Source of the DNA: Vespa crabro
Taxonomy: Eukaryota > Arthropoda > Insecta > Hymenoptera > Vespidae
Direction of reading: 5' to 3'
Length of the DNA stretch: 64,000 nucleotides
Assembly: GCF_910589235.1 (NCBI RefSeq)
Contig: NC_060955.1
Location: 10,684,837-10,748,836, forward strand
Under the pieces are notes generated by a model. The model did no database searches and was not told the origin of the DNA. It saw nothing but the letters and a program-made list of their open reading frames with translations. Positions 12,231 to 25,137 of the stretch are shown here, piece after piece (position 1 is the stretch's first letter; the number at the start of each line of letters is the position of its first letter). Made by a program: the position numbers and the translations under genes.

Positions 12231-13570
12231 CGTATGTCGATTAAGTTTTTCGATAAAAATCATATGAAGACGCCTATTTAAACATAGCAAACACGTTATA
12301 TTCTTGTTATATTCTTTATTCTGCATCGATAGAATATAAAATCAATGAAATTGAACGAGATTTCAACTTTTCGTTTTTCGACGATACGCGTATATGAGCG
12401 AAAAATCGTATATACGATGCGAAACAATGTTAAAACTTAGATTCCAATATAAAATAGATGTTTGATCTTATGAAATGCAATGTTCTGCATCGATTGGTAT
12501 CATTTTTCAAACTGTGGCTCAAGTATTACTAAAGATTTCACGAAATTAACTTCGCGTATAGCGAAATTCGCGTATGCCGATTACGTTTTTCGATAAAAAT
12601 CATATGAAAACGCCTATTTAAACATAGAAAAAACGTTATCTTCTTGTTATATTCTTTATTCTGCATCGATAGAATATAAAATCAATGAAATTGAAGGAGA
12701 TTTCAACTTTTCGTTTTTCGACGATACGCGTATATGAGCGAAAAATCGTATATGCGATGCGAAACAATGTTAAAACTTAGATTCCAATATAAAATAGATG
12801 TTTGATCTTATGAAATGCAATGTTCTGCATCGATTGGTAACATTTTTCAAACTGTGGCGCAAGTATTACAAAAGATTTCACGAATTTAACTTCGCGTATA
12901 GCGAAATTCGCGTATGTCGATTAAGTTTTTCGATAAAAATCATATGAAAACGCCTATTTAAACATAGCAAACACGTTATATTCTTGTTATATTCTTTATT
13001 CTGCATCGATAGAATATAAAATCAATGAAATTGAACGAGATTTCAACTTTTTGTTTTTCGACGATACGCGTATATGAGCGAAAAATCTCATATACGATGC
13101 GAAACAATGTTAAAACTTTGATTCCAATATAAAATAGATGTTTGATCTTATGAAATGCAATGTTCTGAATCGATTGGTAACATTTTTCAAACTGTGGCGC
13201 AAGTATTACTAAAGATTTCACGAAATTAACTTCGCGTATAGCGAAATTCGCGTATGTCGATTAAGTTTTTCGATAAAAATCATATGAAAACGCCTATTTA
13301 AACATAGCAAACACGTTATATTCTTGTTATATTCTTTATTCTGCATCGATAGAATATAAAATCAATGAAATTGAACGAGATTTCAACTTTTCGTTTTTCG
13401 ACGATACGCGTATATGAGCGAAAAATCGTATATACGATGCGAAACAATGTTAAAACTTTGATTCCAATATAAAATAGATGTTTGATCTTATGAAATGCAA
13501 TGTTCTGCATCGATTGGTATCATTTTTCAAACTGTGGCTCAAGTATTACTAAAGATTTCACGAAATTAAC

Positions 13571-13579
13571 TTCGCGTAT
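13571..13579. repeat. 16 bp deletion junction, copy 1
   Basis: Only one ttcgcgtat is present where the standard monomer has two, 16 bp apart, so the monomer is 324 bp. The sequence continues gccgattacg. The sister junction is 5,421 bp away at 18,992. Confidence 0.9.
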
Positions 13580-16500
13580 GCCGATTACGTTTTTCGATAA
13601 AAATCATATGAAAACGCCTATTTAAACATAGTAAAAACGTTATCTTCTTGTTATATTCTTTATTCTGCATCGATAGAATATAAAATCAATGAAATTGAAG
13701 GAGATTTCAAATTTTCGTTTTTCGACGATACGCGTATATGAGCGAAAAATCGTATATGCGATGCGAAACAATGTTAAAACTAAGATTCCAATATAAAATA
13801 GATGTTTGATCGTATGAAATGCAATGTTCTGCATCGATTGGTAACATTTTTCAAACTGTGGCTCAAGTATTTCTAAAGATTTCACGAAATTAACTTCGCG
13901 TATAGCGAAATTCGCGTATGTCGATTAAGTTTTTCGATAAAAATCATATGAAAACGCCTATTTAAACATAGCAAACACGTTATATTCTTGTTATACTCTT
14001 TATTCTGCATCGATAGAATATAAAATCAATGAAATTGAACGAGATTTCAACTTTTCGTTTTTCGACGAAACGCGTATATGAGCGAAAAATCGTATATACG
14101 ATGCGAAACAATGTTAAAACTTTGATTCCAATATAAAATAGATGTTTGATCTTATGAAATGCAATGTTCTGAATCGATTGGTAACATTTTTCAAACTGTG
14201 GCGCAAGTATTACTAAAGATTTCACGAAATTAACTTCGCGTATAGCGAAATTCGCGTATGTCGATTAAGTTTTTCGATAAAAATCATATGAAAACGCCTA
14301 TTTAAACATAGCAAACACGTTATATTCTTGTTATATTCTTTATTCTGCATCGATAGAATATAAAATCAATGAAATTGAACGAGATATCTACTTTTCGTTT
14401 TTCGACGATACGCGTATATGAGCGAAAAATCTCATATACGAACAAAACAATGTTAAAACTTCGATTCCAATATAAAATAGATGTTTGATCTTATGAAATG
14501 CAATGTTCTGCATCGATTGGTATCATTTTTCAAACTGTGGCTCAAGTATTACTAAAGATTTCACGAAATTAACTTCGCGTATAGCGAAATTCGCGTATGT
14601 CGATTAAGTTTTTCGATAAAAATAATATGAAAACGCCTATTTAAACATAGCAAACACGTTATATTCTTGTTATATTCTTTATTCTGCATCGATAGAATAT
14701 AAAATCAATGAAATTGAACGAGATTTCAACTTTTCGTTTTTCGACGATACGCGTATATGAGCGAAAAATCGTATATACGATGCGAAACAATGTTAAAACT
14801 TTGATTCCAATATAAAATAGATGTTTGATCTTATGAAATGCAATGTTCTGCATCGATTGGTAACATTTTTCAAACTGTGGCGCAAGTATTACAAAAGATT
14901 TCACGAAATTAACTTCGCGTATAGCGAAATTCGCGTATGCCGATTACGTTTTTCGATAAAAATCATATGAAAACGCCTATTTAAACATAGCAAACACGTT
15001 ATATTCTTGTTATATTCTTTATTCTGCATCGATAGTATATAAAATCAATGAAATTGAACGAGATATCTACTTTTCGTTTTTCGACGATACGCGTATATGA
15101 GCGAAAAATCTCATATACGAACAAAACAATGTTAAAACTTCGATTCCAATATAAAATAGTTGTTTGATCTTATGAAATGCAATGTTCTGCATCGATTGGT
15201 ATCATTTTTCAAACTGTGGCTCAAGTATTACTAAAGATTTCACGAAATTAACTTCGCGTATAGCGAAATTCGCGTATGTCGATTAAGTTTTTCGATAAAA
15301 ATAATATGAAAACGCCTATTTAAACATAGCAAACACGTTATATTCTTGTTATATTCTTTATTCTGCATCGATAGAATATAAAATCAATGAAATTGAACGA
15401 GATTTCAACTTTTCGTTTTTCGACGATACGCGTATATGAGCGAAAAATCTCATATACGAACAAAACAATGTTAAAACTTCGATTCCAATATAAAATAGAT
15501 GTTTGATCTTATGAAATGCAATGTTCTGCATCGATTGGTATCATTTTTCAAACTGTGGCTCAAGTATTACTAAAGATTTCACGAAATTAACTTCGTGTAT
15601 AGCGAAATTCGCGTATGTCGATTAAGTTTTTCGATAAAAATAATATGAAAACGCCTATTTAAACATAGCAAACACGTTATATTCTTGTTATATTCTTTAT
15701 TCTGCATCGATAGAATATAAAATCAATGAAATTGAACGAGATTTCAACTTTTCGTTTTTCGACGATACGCGTATATGAGCGAAAAATCGTATATACGATG
15801 CGAAACAATGTTAAAACTTTGATTCCAATATAAAATAGATGTTTGATCTTATGAAATGCAATGTTCTGCATCGATTGGTAACATTTTTCAAACTGTGGCG
15901 CAAGTATTACAAAAGATTTCACGAAATTAACTTCGCGTATAGCGAAATTCGCGTATGCCGATTACGTTTTTCGATAAAAATCATATGAAAACGCCTATTT
16001 AAACATAGCAAACACGTTATATTCTTGTTATATTCTTTATTCTGCATCGATAGAATATAAAATCAATGAAATTGAACGAGATTTCAACTTTTCGTTTTTC
16101 GACGATACGCGTATATGAGCGAAAAATCGTATATGCGATGCGAAACAATGTTAAAACTTAGATTCCAATATAAAATAGATGTTTGATCTTATGAAATGCA
16201 ATGTTCTGCATCGATTGGTAACATTTCTCAAACTGTGGCTCAAGTATTACTAAAGATTTCACGAAATTAACTTCGCGTATAGCGAAATTCGCGTATGTCG
16301 ATTAAGTTTTTCGATAAAAATCATATGAAAGCGACTATTTAAACATAGCAAACACGTTATATTCTTGTTATATTCTTTATTCTGCATCGATAGAATATAA
16401 AATCAATGAAATTGAACGAGATTTCAACTTTTCCTTTTTCGACGATACGCGTATATGAGCGAAAAATCGTATATACGATGCGAAACAATGTTAAAACTTT

Positions 16501-16631
16501 GATTCCAATATAAAATAGATGTTTGATCTTATGAAATGCAATGTTCTGAATCGATTGGTAACATTTTTCAAACTGTGGCGCAAGTATTACTAAAGATTTC
16601 ACGAAATTAACTTCGCGTATAGCGAAATTCG

Positions 16632-17651
16632 TGTATGTCGATTAAGTTTTTCGATAAAAATCATATGAAAATGCCTATTTAAACATAGCAAACACGTTAT
16701 ATTCTTGTTATATTCTTTATTCTGCATCGATAGAATATAAAATCAATGAAATTGAACGAGATTTCAACTTTTCCTTTTTCGACGATACGCGTATATGAGC
16801 GAAAAATCGTATATACCATGCGAAACAATGTTAAAACTTTGATTCCAATATAATATAGATGTTTGATCTTATGAAATGCAATGTTCTGCATCGATTGGTA
16901 TAATTTTTCAAACTGTGGCTCAAGTATTACTAAAGATTTCACGAAATTAACTTCGCGTATAGCGAAATTCGCGTATGCCGATTCCGTTTTTCGATAAAAA
17001 TCATATGAAAACGCCTATTTAAACATAGTAAAAACGTTATATTCTTGTTATATTCTTTATTCTGCATCGATAGAATATGAAATCAATGAAATTGAACGAG
17101 ATTTCAACTTTTCGTTTTTCGACGATACGCGTATATGAGCGAAAAATCGTATATACGATGCGAAACAATGTTAAAACTTTGATTCCAATATAAAATAGAT
17201 GTTTGATCTTATGAAATGCAATGTTCTGCATCGATTGGTAACATTTTTCAAACTGTGGCGCATGTATTACAAAAGATTTCACGAATTTAACTTCGCGTAT
17301 AGCGAAATTCGCGTATGTCGATTAAGTTTTTCGATAAAAATCATATGAAAACGCCTATTTAAACATAGCAAACACGTTATATTCTTGTTATATTCTTTAT
17401 TCTGCATCGATAGAATATAAAATCAATGAAATTGAACGAGATTTCAACTTTTCGTTTTTCGACGAAACGCGTATATGAGCGAAAAATCGTATATACGATG
17501 CGAAACAATGTTAAAACTTTGATTCCAATATAAAATAGATGTTTGATCTTATGAAATGCAATGTTCTGAATCGATTGGTAACATTTTTCAAACTGTGTCG
17601 CAAGTATTACTAAAGATTTCACGAAATTAACTTCGCGTATAGCGAAATTCG
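16632..17651. repeat. T module 2
   Basis: Lies 5,421 bp after module 1 and shares its tataccatg, gaatatgaaatc and gcatgtattac variants, which the later T modules lack. This marks modules 1 and 2 as sister copies. Confidence 0.85.
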
Positions 17652-18991
17652 CGTATGTCGATTAAGTTTTTCGATAAAAATCATATGAAGACGCCTATTT
17701 AAACATAGCAAACACGTTATATTCTTGTTATATTCTTTATTCTGCATCGATAGAATATAAAATCAATGAAATTGAACGAGATTTCAACTTTTCGTTTTTC
17801 GACGATACGCGTATATGAGCGAAAAATCGTATATACGATGCGAAACAATGTTAAAACTTTGATTCCAATATAAAATAGATGTTCGATCTTATGAAATGCA
17901 ATGTTCTGCATCGATTGGTATCATTTTTCAAACTGTGGCTCAAGTATTACTAAAGATTTCACGAAATTAACTTCGCGTATAGCGAAATTCGCGTATGCCG
18001 ATTACGTTTTTCGATAAAAATCATATGAAAACGCCTATTTAAACATAGAAAAAACGTTATCTTCTTGTTATATTCTTTATTCTGCATCGATAGAATATAA
18101 AATCAATGAAATTGAAGGAGATTTCAACTTTTCGTTTTTCGACGATACGCGTATATGAGCGAAAAATCGTATATGCGATGCGAAACAATGTTAAAACTTA
18201 GATTCCAATATAAAATAGATGTTTGATCTTATGAAATGCAATGTTCTGCATCGATTGGTAACATTTTTCAAACTGTGGCGCAAGTATTACAAAAGATTTC
18301 ACGAATTTAACTTCGCGTATAGCGAAATTCGCGTATGTCGATTAAGTTTTTCGATAAAAATCATATGAAAACGCCTATTTAAACATAGCAAACACGTTAT
18401 ATTCTTGTTATATTCTTTATTCTGCATCGATAGAATATAAAATCAATGAAATTGAACGAGATTTCAACTTTTTGTTTTTCGACGATACGCGTATATGAGC
18501 GAAAAATCTCATATACGATGCGAAACAATGTTAAAACTTTGATTCCAATATAAAATAGATGTTTGATCTTATGAAATGCAATGTTCTGAATCGATTGGTA
18601 ACATTTTTCAAACTGTGGCGCAAGTATTACTAAAGATTTCACGAAATTAACTTCGCGTATAGCGAAATTCGCGTATGTCGATTAAGTTTTTCGATAAAAA
18701 TCATATGAAAACGCCTATTTAAACATAGCAAACACGTTATATTCTTGTTATATTCTTTATTCTGCATCGATAGAATATAAAATCAATGAAATTGAACGAG
18801 ATTTCAACTTTTCGTTTTTCGACGATACGCGTATATGAGCGAAAAATCGTATATACGATGCGAAACAATGTTAAAACTTTGATTCCAATATAAAATAGAT
18901 GTTTGATCTTATGAAATGCAATGTTCTGCATCGATTGGTATCATTTTTCAAACTGTGGCTCAAGTATTACTAAAGATTTCACGAAATTAAC

Positions 18992-19000
18992 TTCGCGTAT
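18992..19000. repeat. 16 bp deletion junction, copy 2
   Basis: Same junction and same following gccgattacg as 13,571, within the second copy of the 5,421 bp unit. The two share one origin. Confidence 0.9.
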
Positions 19001-21699
19001 GCCGATTACGTTTTTCGATAAAAATCATATGAAAACGCCTATTTAAACATAGTAAAAACGTTATCTTCTTGTTATATTCTTTATTCTGCATCGATAGAAT
19101 ATATAATCAATGAAATTGAAGGAGATTTCAACTTTTCGTTTTTCGACGATACGCGTATATGAGCGAAAAATCGTATATGCGATGCGAAACAATGTTAAAA
19201 CTAAGATTCCAATATAAAATAGATGTTTGATCGTATGAAATGCAATGTTCTGCATCGATTGGTAACATTTTTCAAACTGTGGCTCAAGTATTTCTAAAGA
19301 TTTCACGAAATTAACTTCGCGTATAGCGAAATTCGCGTATGTCGATTAAGTTTTTCGATAAAAATCATATGAAAACGCCTATTTAAACATAGCAAACACG
19401 TTATATTCTTGTTATACTCTTTATTCTGCATCGATAGAATATAAAATCAATGAAATTGGACGAGATTTCAACTTTTCGTTTTTCGACGAAACGCGTATAT
19501 GAGCGAAAAATCGTATATACGATGCGAAACAATGTTAAAACTTTGATTCCAATATAAAATAGATGTTTGATCTTATGAAATGCAATGTTCTGAATCGATT
19601 GGTAACATTTTTCAAACTGTGGCGCAAGTATTACTAAAGATTTCACGAAATTAACTTCGCGTATAGCGAAATTCGCGTATGTCGATTAAGTTTTTCGATA
19701 AAAATCATATGAAAACGCCTATTTAAACATAGCAAACACGTTATATTCTTGTTATATTCTTTATTCTGCATCGATAGAATATAAAATCAATGAAATTGAA
19801 CGAGATATCTACTTTTCGTTTTTCGACGATACGCGTATATGAGCGAAAAATCTCATATACGAACAAAACAATGTTAAAACTTCGATTCCAATATAAAATA
19901 GATGTTTGATCTTATGAAATGCAATGTTCTGCATCGATTGGTATCATTTTTCAAACTGTGGCTCAAGTATTACTAAAGATTTCACGAAATTAACTTCGCG
20001 TATAGCGAAATTCGCGTATGTCGATTAAGTTTTTCGATAAAAATAATATGAAAACGCCTATTTAAACATAGCAAACACGTTATATTCTTGTTATATTCTT
20101 TATTCTGCATCGATAGAATATAAAATCAATGAAATTGAACGAGATTTCAACTTTTCGTTTTTCGACGATACGCGTATATGAGCGAAAAATCGTATATACG
20201 ATGCGAAACAATGTTAAAACTTTGATTCCAATATAAAATAGATGTTTGATCTTATGAAATGCAATGTTCTGCATCGATTGGTAACATTTTTCAAACTGTG
20301 GCGCAAGTATTACAAAAGATTTCACGAAATTAACTTCGCGTATAGCGAAATTCGCGTATGCCGATTACGTTTTTCGATAAAAATCATATGAAAACGCCTA
20401 TTTAAACATAGCAAACACGTTATATTCTTGTTATATTCTTTATTCTGCATCGATAGTATATAAAATCAATGAAATTGAACGAGATATCTACTTTTCGTTT
20501 TTCGACGATACGCGTATATGAGCGAAAAATCTCATATACGAACAAAACAATGTTAAAACTTCGATTCCAATATAAAATAGTTGTTTGATCTTATGAAATG
20601 CAATGTTCTGCATCGATTGGTATCATTTTTCAAACTGTGGCTCAAGTATTACTAAAGATTTCACGAAATTAACTTCGCGTATAGCGAAATTCGCGTATGT
20701 CGATTAAGTTTTTCGATAAAAATAATATGAAAACGCCTATTTAAACATAGCAAACACGTTATATTCTTGTTATATTCTTTATTCTGCATCGATAGAATAT
20801 AAAATCAATGAAATTGAACGAGATTTCAACTTTTCGTTTTTCGACGATACGCGTATATGAGCGAAAAATCGTATATACGATGCGAAACAATGTTAAAACT
20901 TTGATTCCAATATAAAATAGATGTTTGATCTTATGAAATGCAATGTTCTGCATCGATTGGTAACATTTTTCAAACTGTGGCGCAAGTATTACAAAAGATT
21001 TCACGAAATTAACTTCGCGTATAGCGAAATTCGCGTATGCCGATTACGTTTTTCGATAAAAATCATATGAAAACGCCTATTTAAACATAGCAAACACGTT
21101 ATATTCTTGTTATATTCTTTATTCTGCATCGATAGAATATAAAATCAATGAAATTGAACGAGATTTCAACTTTTCGTTTTTCGACGAAACGCGTATATGA
21201 GCGAAAAATCGTATATACGATGCGAAACAATTATAATACTTTGATTCCAATATAAAAGAGATGTTTGATCTTATGAAATGCAATGTTCTGAATCGATTGG
21301 TAACATTTTTCAAACTGTGGCGCAAGTATTACTAAAGATTTCACGAAATTAACTTCGCGTATAGCGAAATTCGCGTATGTCGATTAATTTTTTCGATAAA
21401 AATCATATGAAAACGCCTATTTAAACATAGCAAACACGTTATATTCTTGTTATATTCTTTATTCTGCATCGATAGAATATAAAATCAATGAAATTGAACG
21501 AGATATCTCCTTTTCGTTTTTCGACGATACGCGTATATGAGCGAAAAATCTCATATACGAACAAAACAATGTTAAAACTTCGATTCCAATATAAAATAGA
21601 TGTTTGATCTTATGAAATGCAATGTTCTGCATCGATTGATATCATTTTTCAAACTGTGGCTCAAGTATTACTAAAGATTTCACGAAATTAACTTCGCGT

Positions 21700-23040
21700 A
21701 TAGCGAAATTCGCGTATGTCGATTAAGTTTTTCGATAAAAATCATATGAAAACGCCTATTTAAACATAGCAAACACGTTATATTCTTGTCATATTCTTTA
21801 TTCTGCATCGATAGAATATAAAATCAATGAAATTGAACGAGATTTCAACTTTTCGTTTTTCGACGAAACGCGTATATGAGCGAAAAATCGAATATACGAT
21901 GCGAAACAATTTTAAAACTTTGATTCCAATATAAAATAGATGTTTGATCTTATGAAATGCAATGTTCTGAATCGATTGGTAACATTTTTCAAACTGTGGC
22001 GCAAGTATTACTAAAGATTTCACGAAATTAACTTCGCGTATAGCGAAATTCGCGTATGTCGATTAAGTTTTTCGATAAAAATCATATGAAAACGCCTATT
22101 TAGACATAGCAAACACGTTATATTCTTGTTATATTCTTTATTCTGCATCGATAGAATATAAAATCAATGAAATTGAACGAGATTTCAACTTTTCGTTTTT
22201 CGACGATACGCGTATATGAGCGAAAAATCGTATATACGATGCGAAACAATGTTAAAACTTTGATTCCAATATAAAATAGATGTTTGATCTTATGAAATGC
22301 AATGTTCTGCATCGATTGGTATCATTTTTCAAACTGTGGCTCAAGTATTACTAAAGATTTCACGAAATTAACTTCGCGTATGCCGATTACGTTTTTCGAT
22401 AAAAATCATATGAAAACGCCTATTTAAACATAGTAAAAACGTTATCTTCTTGTTATATTCTTTATTCTGCATCGATAGAATATAAAATCAATGAAATTGA
22501 AGGAGATTTCAACTTTTCGTTTTTCGACGATACGCGTATATGAGCGAAAAATCGTATATGCGATGCGAAACAATGTTAAAACTAAGATTCCAATATAAAA
22601 TAGATGTTTGATCGTATGAAATGCAATGTTCTGCATCGATTGGTAACATTTTTCAAACTCTGGCTCAAGTATTTCTAAAGATTTCACGAAATTAACTTCT
22701 CGTATAGCGAAATTCGCGTATGTCGATTAAGTTTTTCGATAAAAATCATATGAAAACGCCTATTTAAACATAGCAATCACGTTATATTCTTGTTATATTC
22801 TTTATTCTGCATCGATAGAATATAAAATCAATGAAATTGAACGAGATTTCAACTTTTCGTTTTTCGACGAAACGCGTATATGAGCGAAAAATCGTATTTA
22901 CGATGCGAAACAATGTTAAAACTTTGATTCCAATATAAAATAGATGTTTGATCTTATGAAATGCAATGTTCTGAATCGATTGGTAACATTTTTCAAACTG
23001 TGGCGCAAGTATTACTAAAGATTTCACGAAATTAACTTCG
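21700..23040. repeat. Partial third copy of the 5,421 bp HOR
   Basis: Four monomers match about 18,320-19,660 at an offset of 3,381, including the 16 bp deletion monomer (22,373 versus 18,992) and its neighbour with gaaggag and cgtatgaaatgc. Local private changes include tttagacatag near 22,101 and gcaatcacg near 22,775. The copy is older or more diverged than the two full copies. Confidence 0.75.
22373..22381. repeat. 16 bp deletion junction, copy 3
   Basis: Third member of the gccgattacg group, within the partial third copy of the 5,421 bp unit. Confidence 0.9.
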
Positions 23041-23099
23041 CGTATAGCGAAATTCGCGTATGTCGATTAAGTTTTTCGATAAAAATAATATGAAAACGC

Positions 23100-25137
23100 C
23101 TATTTAAACATAGCAAACACGTTATATTCTTGTTATATTCTTTATTCTGCATCGATAGAATATAAAATCAATGAAATTGAACGAAATTTCAACTTTTCGT
23201 TTTTCGACGATACGCGTATATGAGCGAAAAATCGTATATACGATGCGAAACAATGTTAAAACTTTGATTCCAATATAAAATAGATGTTTGATCTTATGAA
23301 ATGCAATGTTCTGCATCGATTGGTAACATTTTTCAAACTGTGGCGCAAGTATTACAAAAGATTTCACGAATTTAACTTCGCGTATAGCGAAATTCGCGTA
23401 TGCCGATTACGTTTTTCGATAAAAATCATATGAAAACGCCTATTTAAACATAGTAAAAACGTTATATTCTTGTTATATTCTTTATTCTGCATCGATAGAA
23501 TATAAAATCAATGAAAGTGAACAAGATTTCAACTTTTCGTTTTTCGACGATACGCGTATATGAGCGAAAAATCGTATATACGATGCGAAACAATGTTAAA
23601 ACTTAGATTCCAATATAAAATAGATGTTTCATCTTATGAAATGCAATGTTCTGCATCGATTGGTAACATTTCTCAAACTGTGGCTCAAGTATTTCTAAAG
23701 ATTTCACGAAATTAACTTCGCGTATAGCGAAATTCGCGTATGTCGATTAAGGTTTTCGATAAAAATCATATGAAAACGCCTATTTAAACATAGCAAACAC
23801 GTTATATTCTTGTCATATTCTTTATTCTGCATCGATAGAATATAAAATCAATGAAATTGAACGAGATTTCAACTTTTCGTTTTTCGACGATACGCGTATA
23901 TGAGCGAAAAATCTCATATACGAACGAAACAATGTTAAAACTTCGATTCCAATTTAAAATAGATGTTTGATCTTATGAAATGCAATGTTCTGCATCGATT
24001 GGTAACATTTTTCAAACTGTGGCGCAACTATTACTAAAGATTTCACGAAATTAACTTCGCGTATAGCGAAATTCGCGTATGTCGGTTAAGTTTTTCGATA
24101 AAAATCATATGAAAACGCCTATTTAATCATAGCAAACACGTTATATTCTTGTTATATGCTTTATTCTGCATCGATAGAATATAAAGTCAATGAAATTGAA
24201 CGAGATTTCAACTTTTCGTTTTTCGACGATACGCGTATATGAGCGAAAAATCGTATATGCGATGCGAAACAATGTTAAAACTAAGATTCCAATATAAAAT
24301 AGATGTTTGATCGTATGAAATGCAATGTTCTGCATCGATTGGTAACATTTTTCAAACTGTGGCTCAAGTATTTCTAAAGATTTCACGAAATTAACTTCGC
24401 GTATAGCGAAATTCGCGTATGTCGATTAAGTTTTTCGATAAAAATCATATGAAAACGCCTATTTAAACATAGCAAACACGTTATATTCCTGTTATATTCT
24501 TTATTCTGCATCGATAGAATATAAAATCAATGAAATTGAAAGAGATATCTACTTTTCGTTTTTCGACGATACGCGTATATGAGCGAAAAATCTCATATAC
24601 GAACAAAACAATGTTTAAACTTCGATTCCAATATAAAATAGATGTTTGATCTTATGAAATGCAATGTTCTGCATCGATTGGTATCATTTTTCAAACTGTG
24701 GCTCAAGTATTACTAAAGATTTCACGAAATTAACTTCGCGTATAGCGAAATTCGCGTATGTCGATTAAGTTTTTCGATAAAAATCATATGAAAACGCCTA
24801 TTTAAACATAGCAAACACGTTATATTCTTGTTATATTCTTTATTCTGCATCGATAGAATATAAAATCAATGAAATTGAACGAGATTTCAACTTTTCGTTT
24901 TTCGACGATACGCGTATATGAGCGAAAAATCGTATATACGATGCGAAACAATGTTAAAACTTTGATTCCAATATAAAATAGATATTTGATCTTATGAAAT
25001 GCAATGTTCTGCATCGATTGGTAACATTTTTCAAACTGTAGCGCAAGTATTACAAAAGATTTCACGAATTTAACTTCGCGTATAGCGAAATTCGCGTATG
25101 TCGATTAAGTTTTTCGATAAAAATCATATGAAAACGC
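23100..25137. repeat. 2,038 bp HOR (6 monomers), first copy
   Basis: Six monomers that recur at an offset of 2,038 (6 x 340 minus 2 for two class A monomers). Markers include gtgaacaag at 23,517, atttaatcatag near 24,122, ttatatgcttt near 24,153, aaagtcaatg near 24,184 and attcctgtt near 24,485. It contains one G module. Confidence 0.85.
23397..24075. repeat. G module 1 (two-monomer block)
   Basis: The G module is a 340 bp monomer with gtgaacaag and gtttcatctt followed by a 339 bp class A monomer with tgtcatattc and ccaatttaaaatag. In this copy the second monomer begins cgattaaggttttcg. Confidence 0.85.

Larger units (their letters stand above)
10560..15980. repeat. 5,421 bp HOR (16 monomers), first copy
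   Basis: Sixteen monomers whose order and private variants recur 5,421 bp further on. Length is 16 x 340 minus 16 (one 324 bp monomer) minus 3. Shared private markers include tataccatgc near 11,391, gaatatgaaatc near 11,654, ctgtgtcgc near 12,175, tctcatatacgatgc at 13,086, the 16 bp deletion at 13,571, and cgatagtatat near 15,030. Both boundaries are set by where the match to the second copy fails. Confidence 0.85.
15981..21060. repeat. 5,421 bp HOR, second copy, one monomer shorter
   Basis: Carries the same variant order as 10,560-15,980. Two differences of structure stand out. The monomer at about 16,361-16,621 is of a different type from its counterpart at 10,940-11,200, while sequence on both sides matches. 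A 339 bp class A monomer present at about 15,300-15,640 is absent after about 20,720, so the offset falls from 5,421 to 5,082 there. The match stops near 21,100. Confidence 0.85.
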
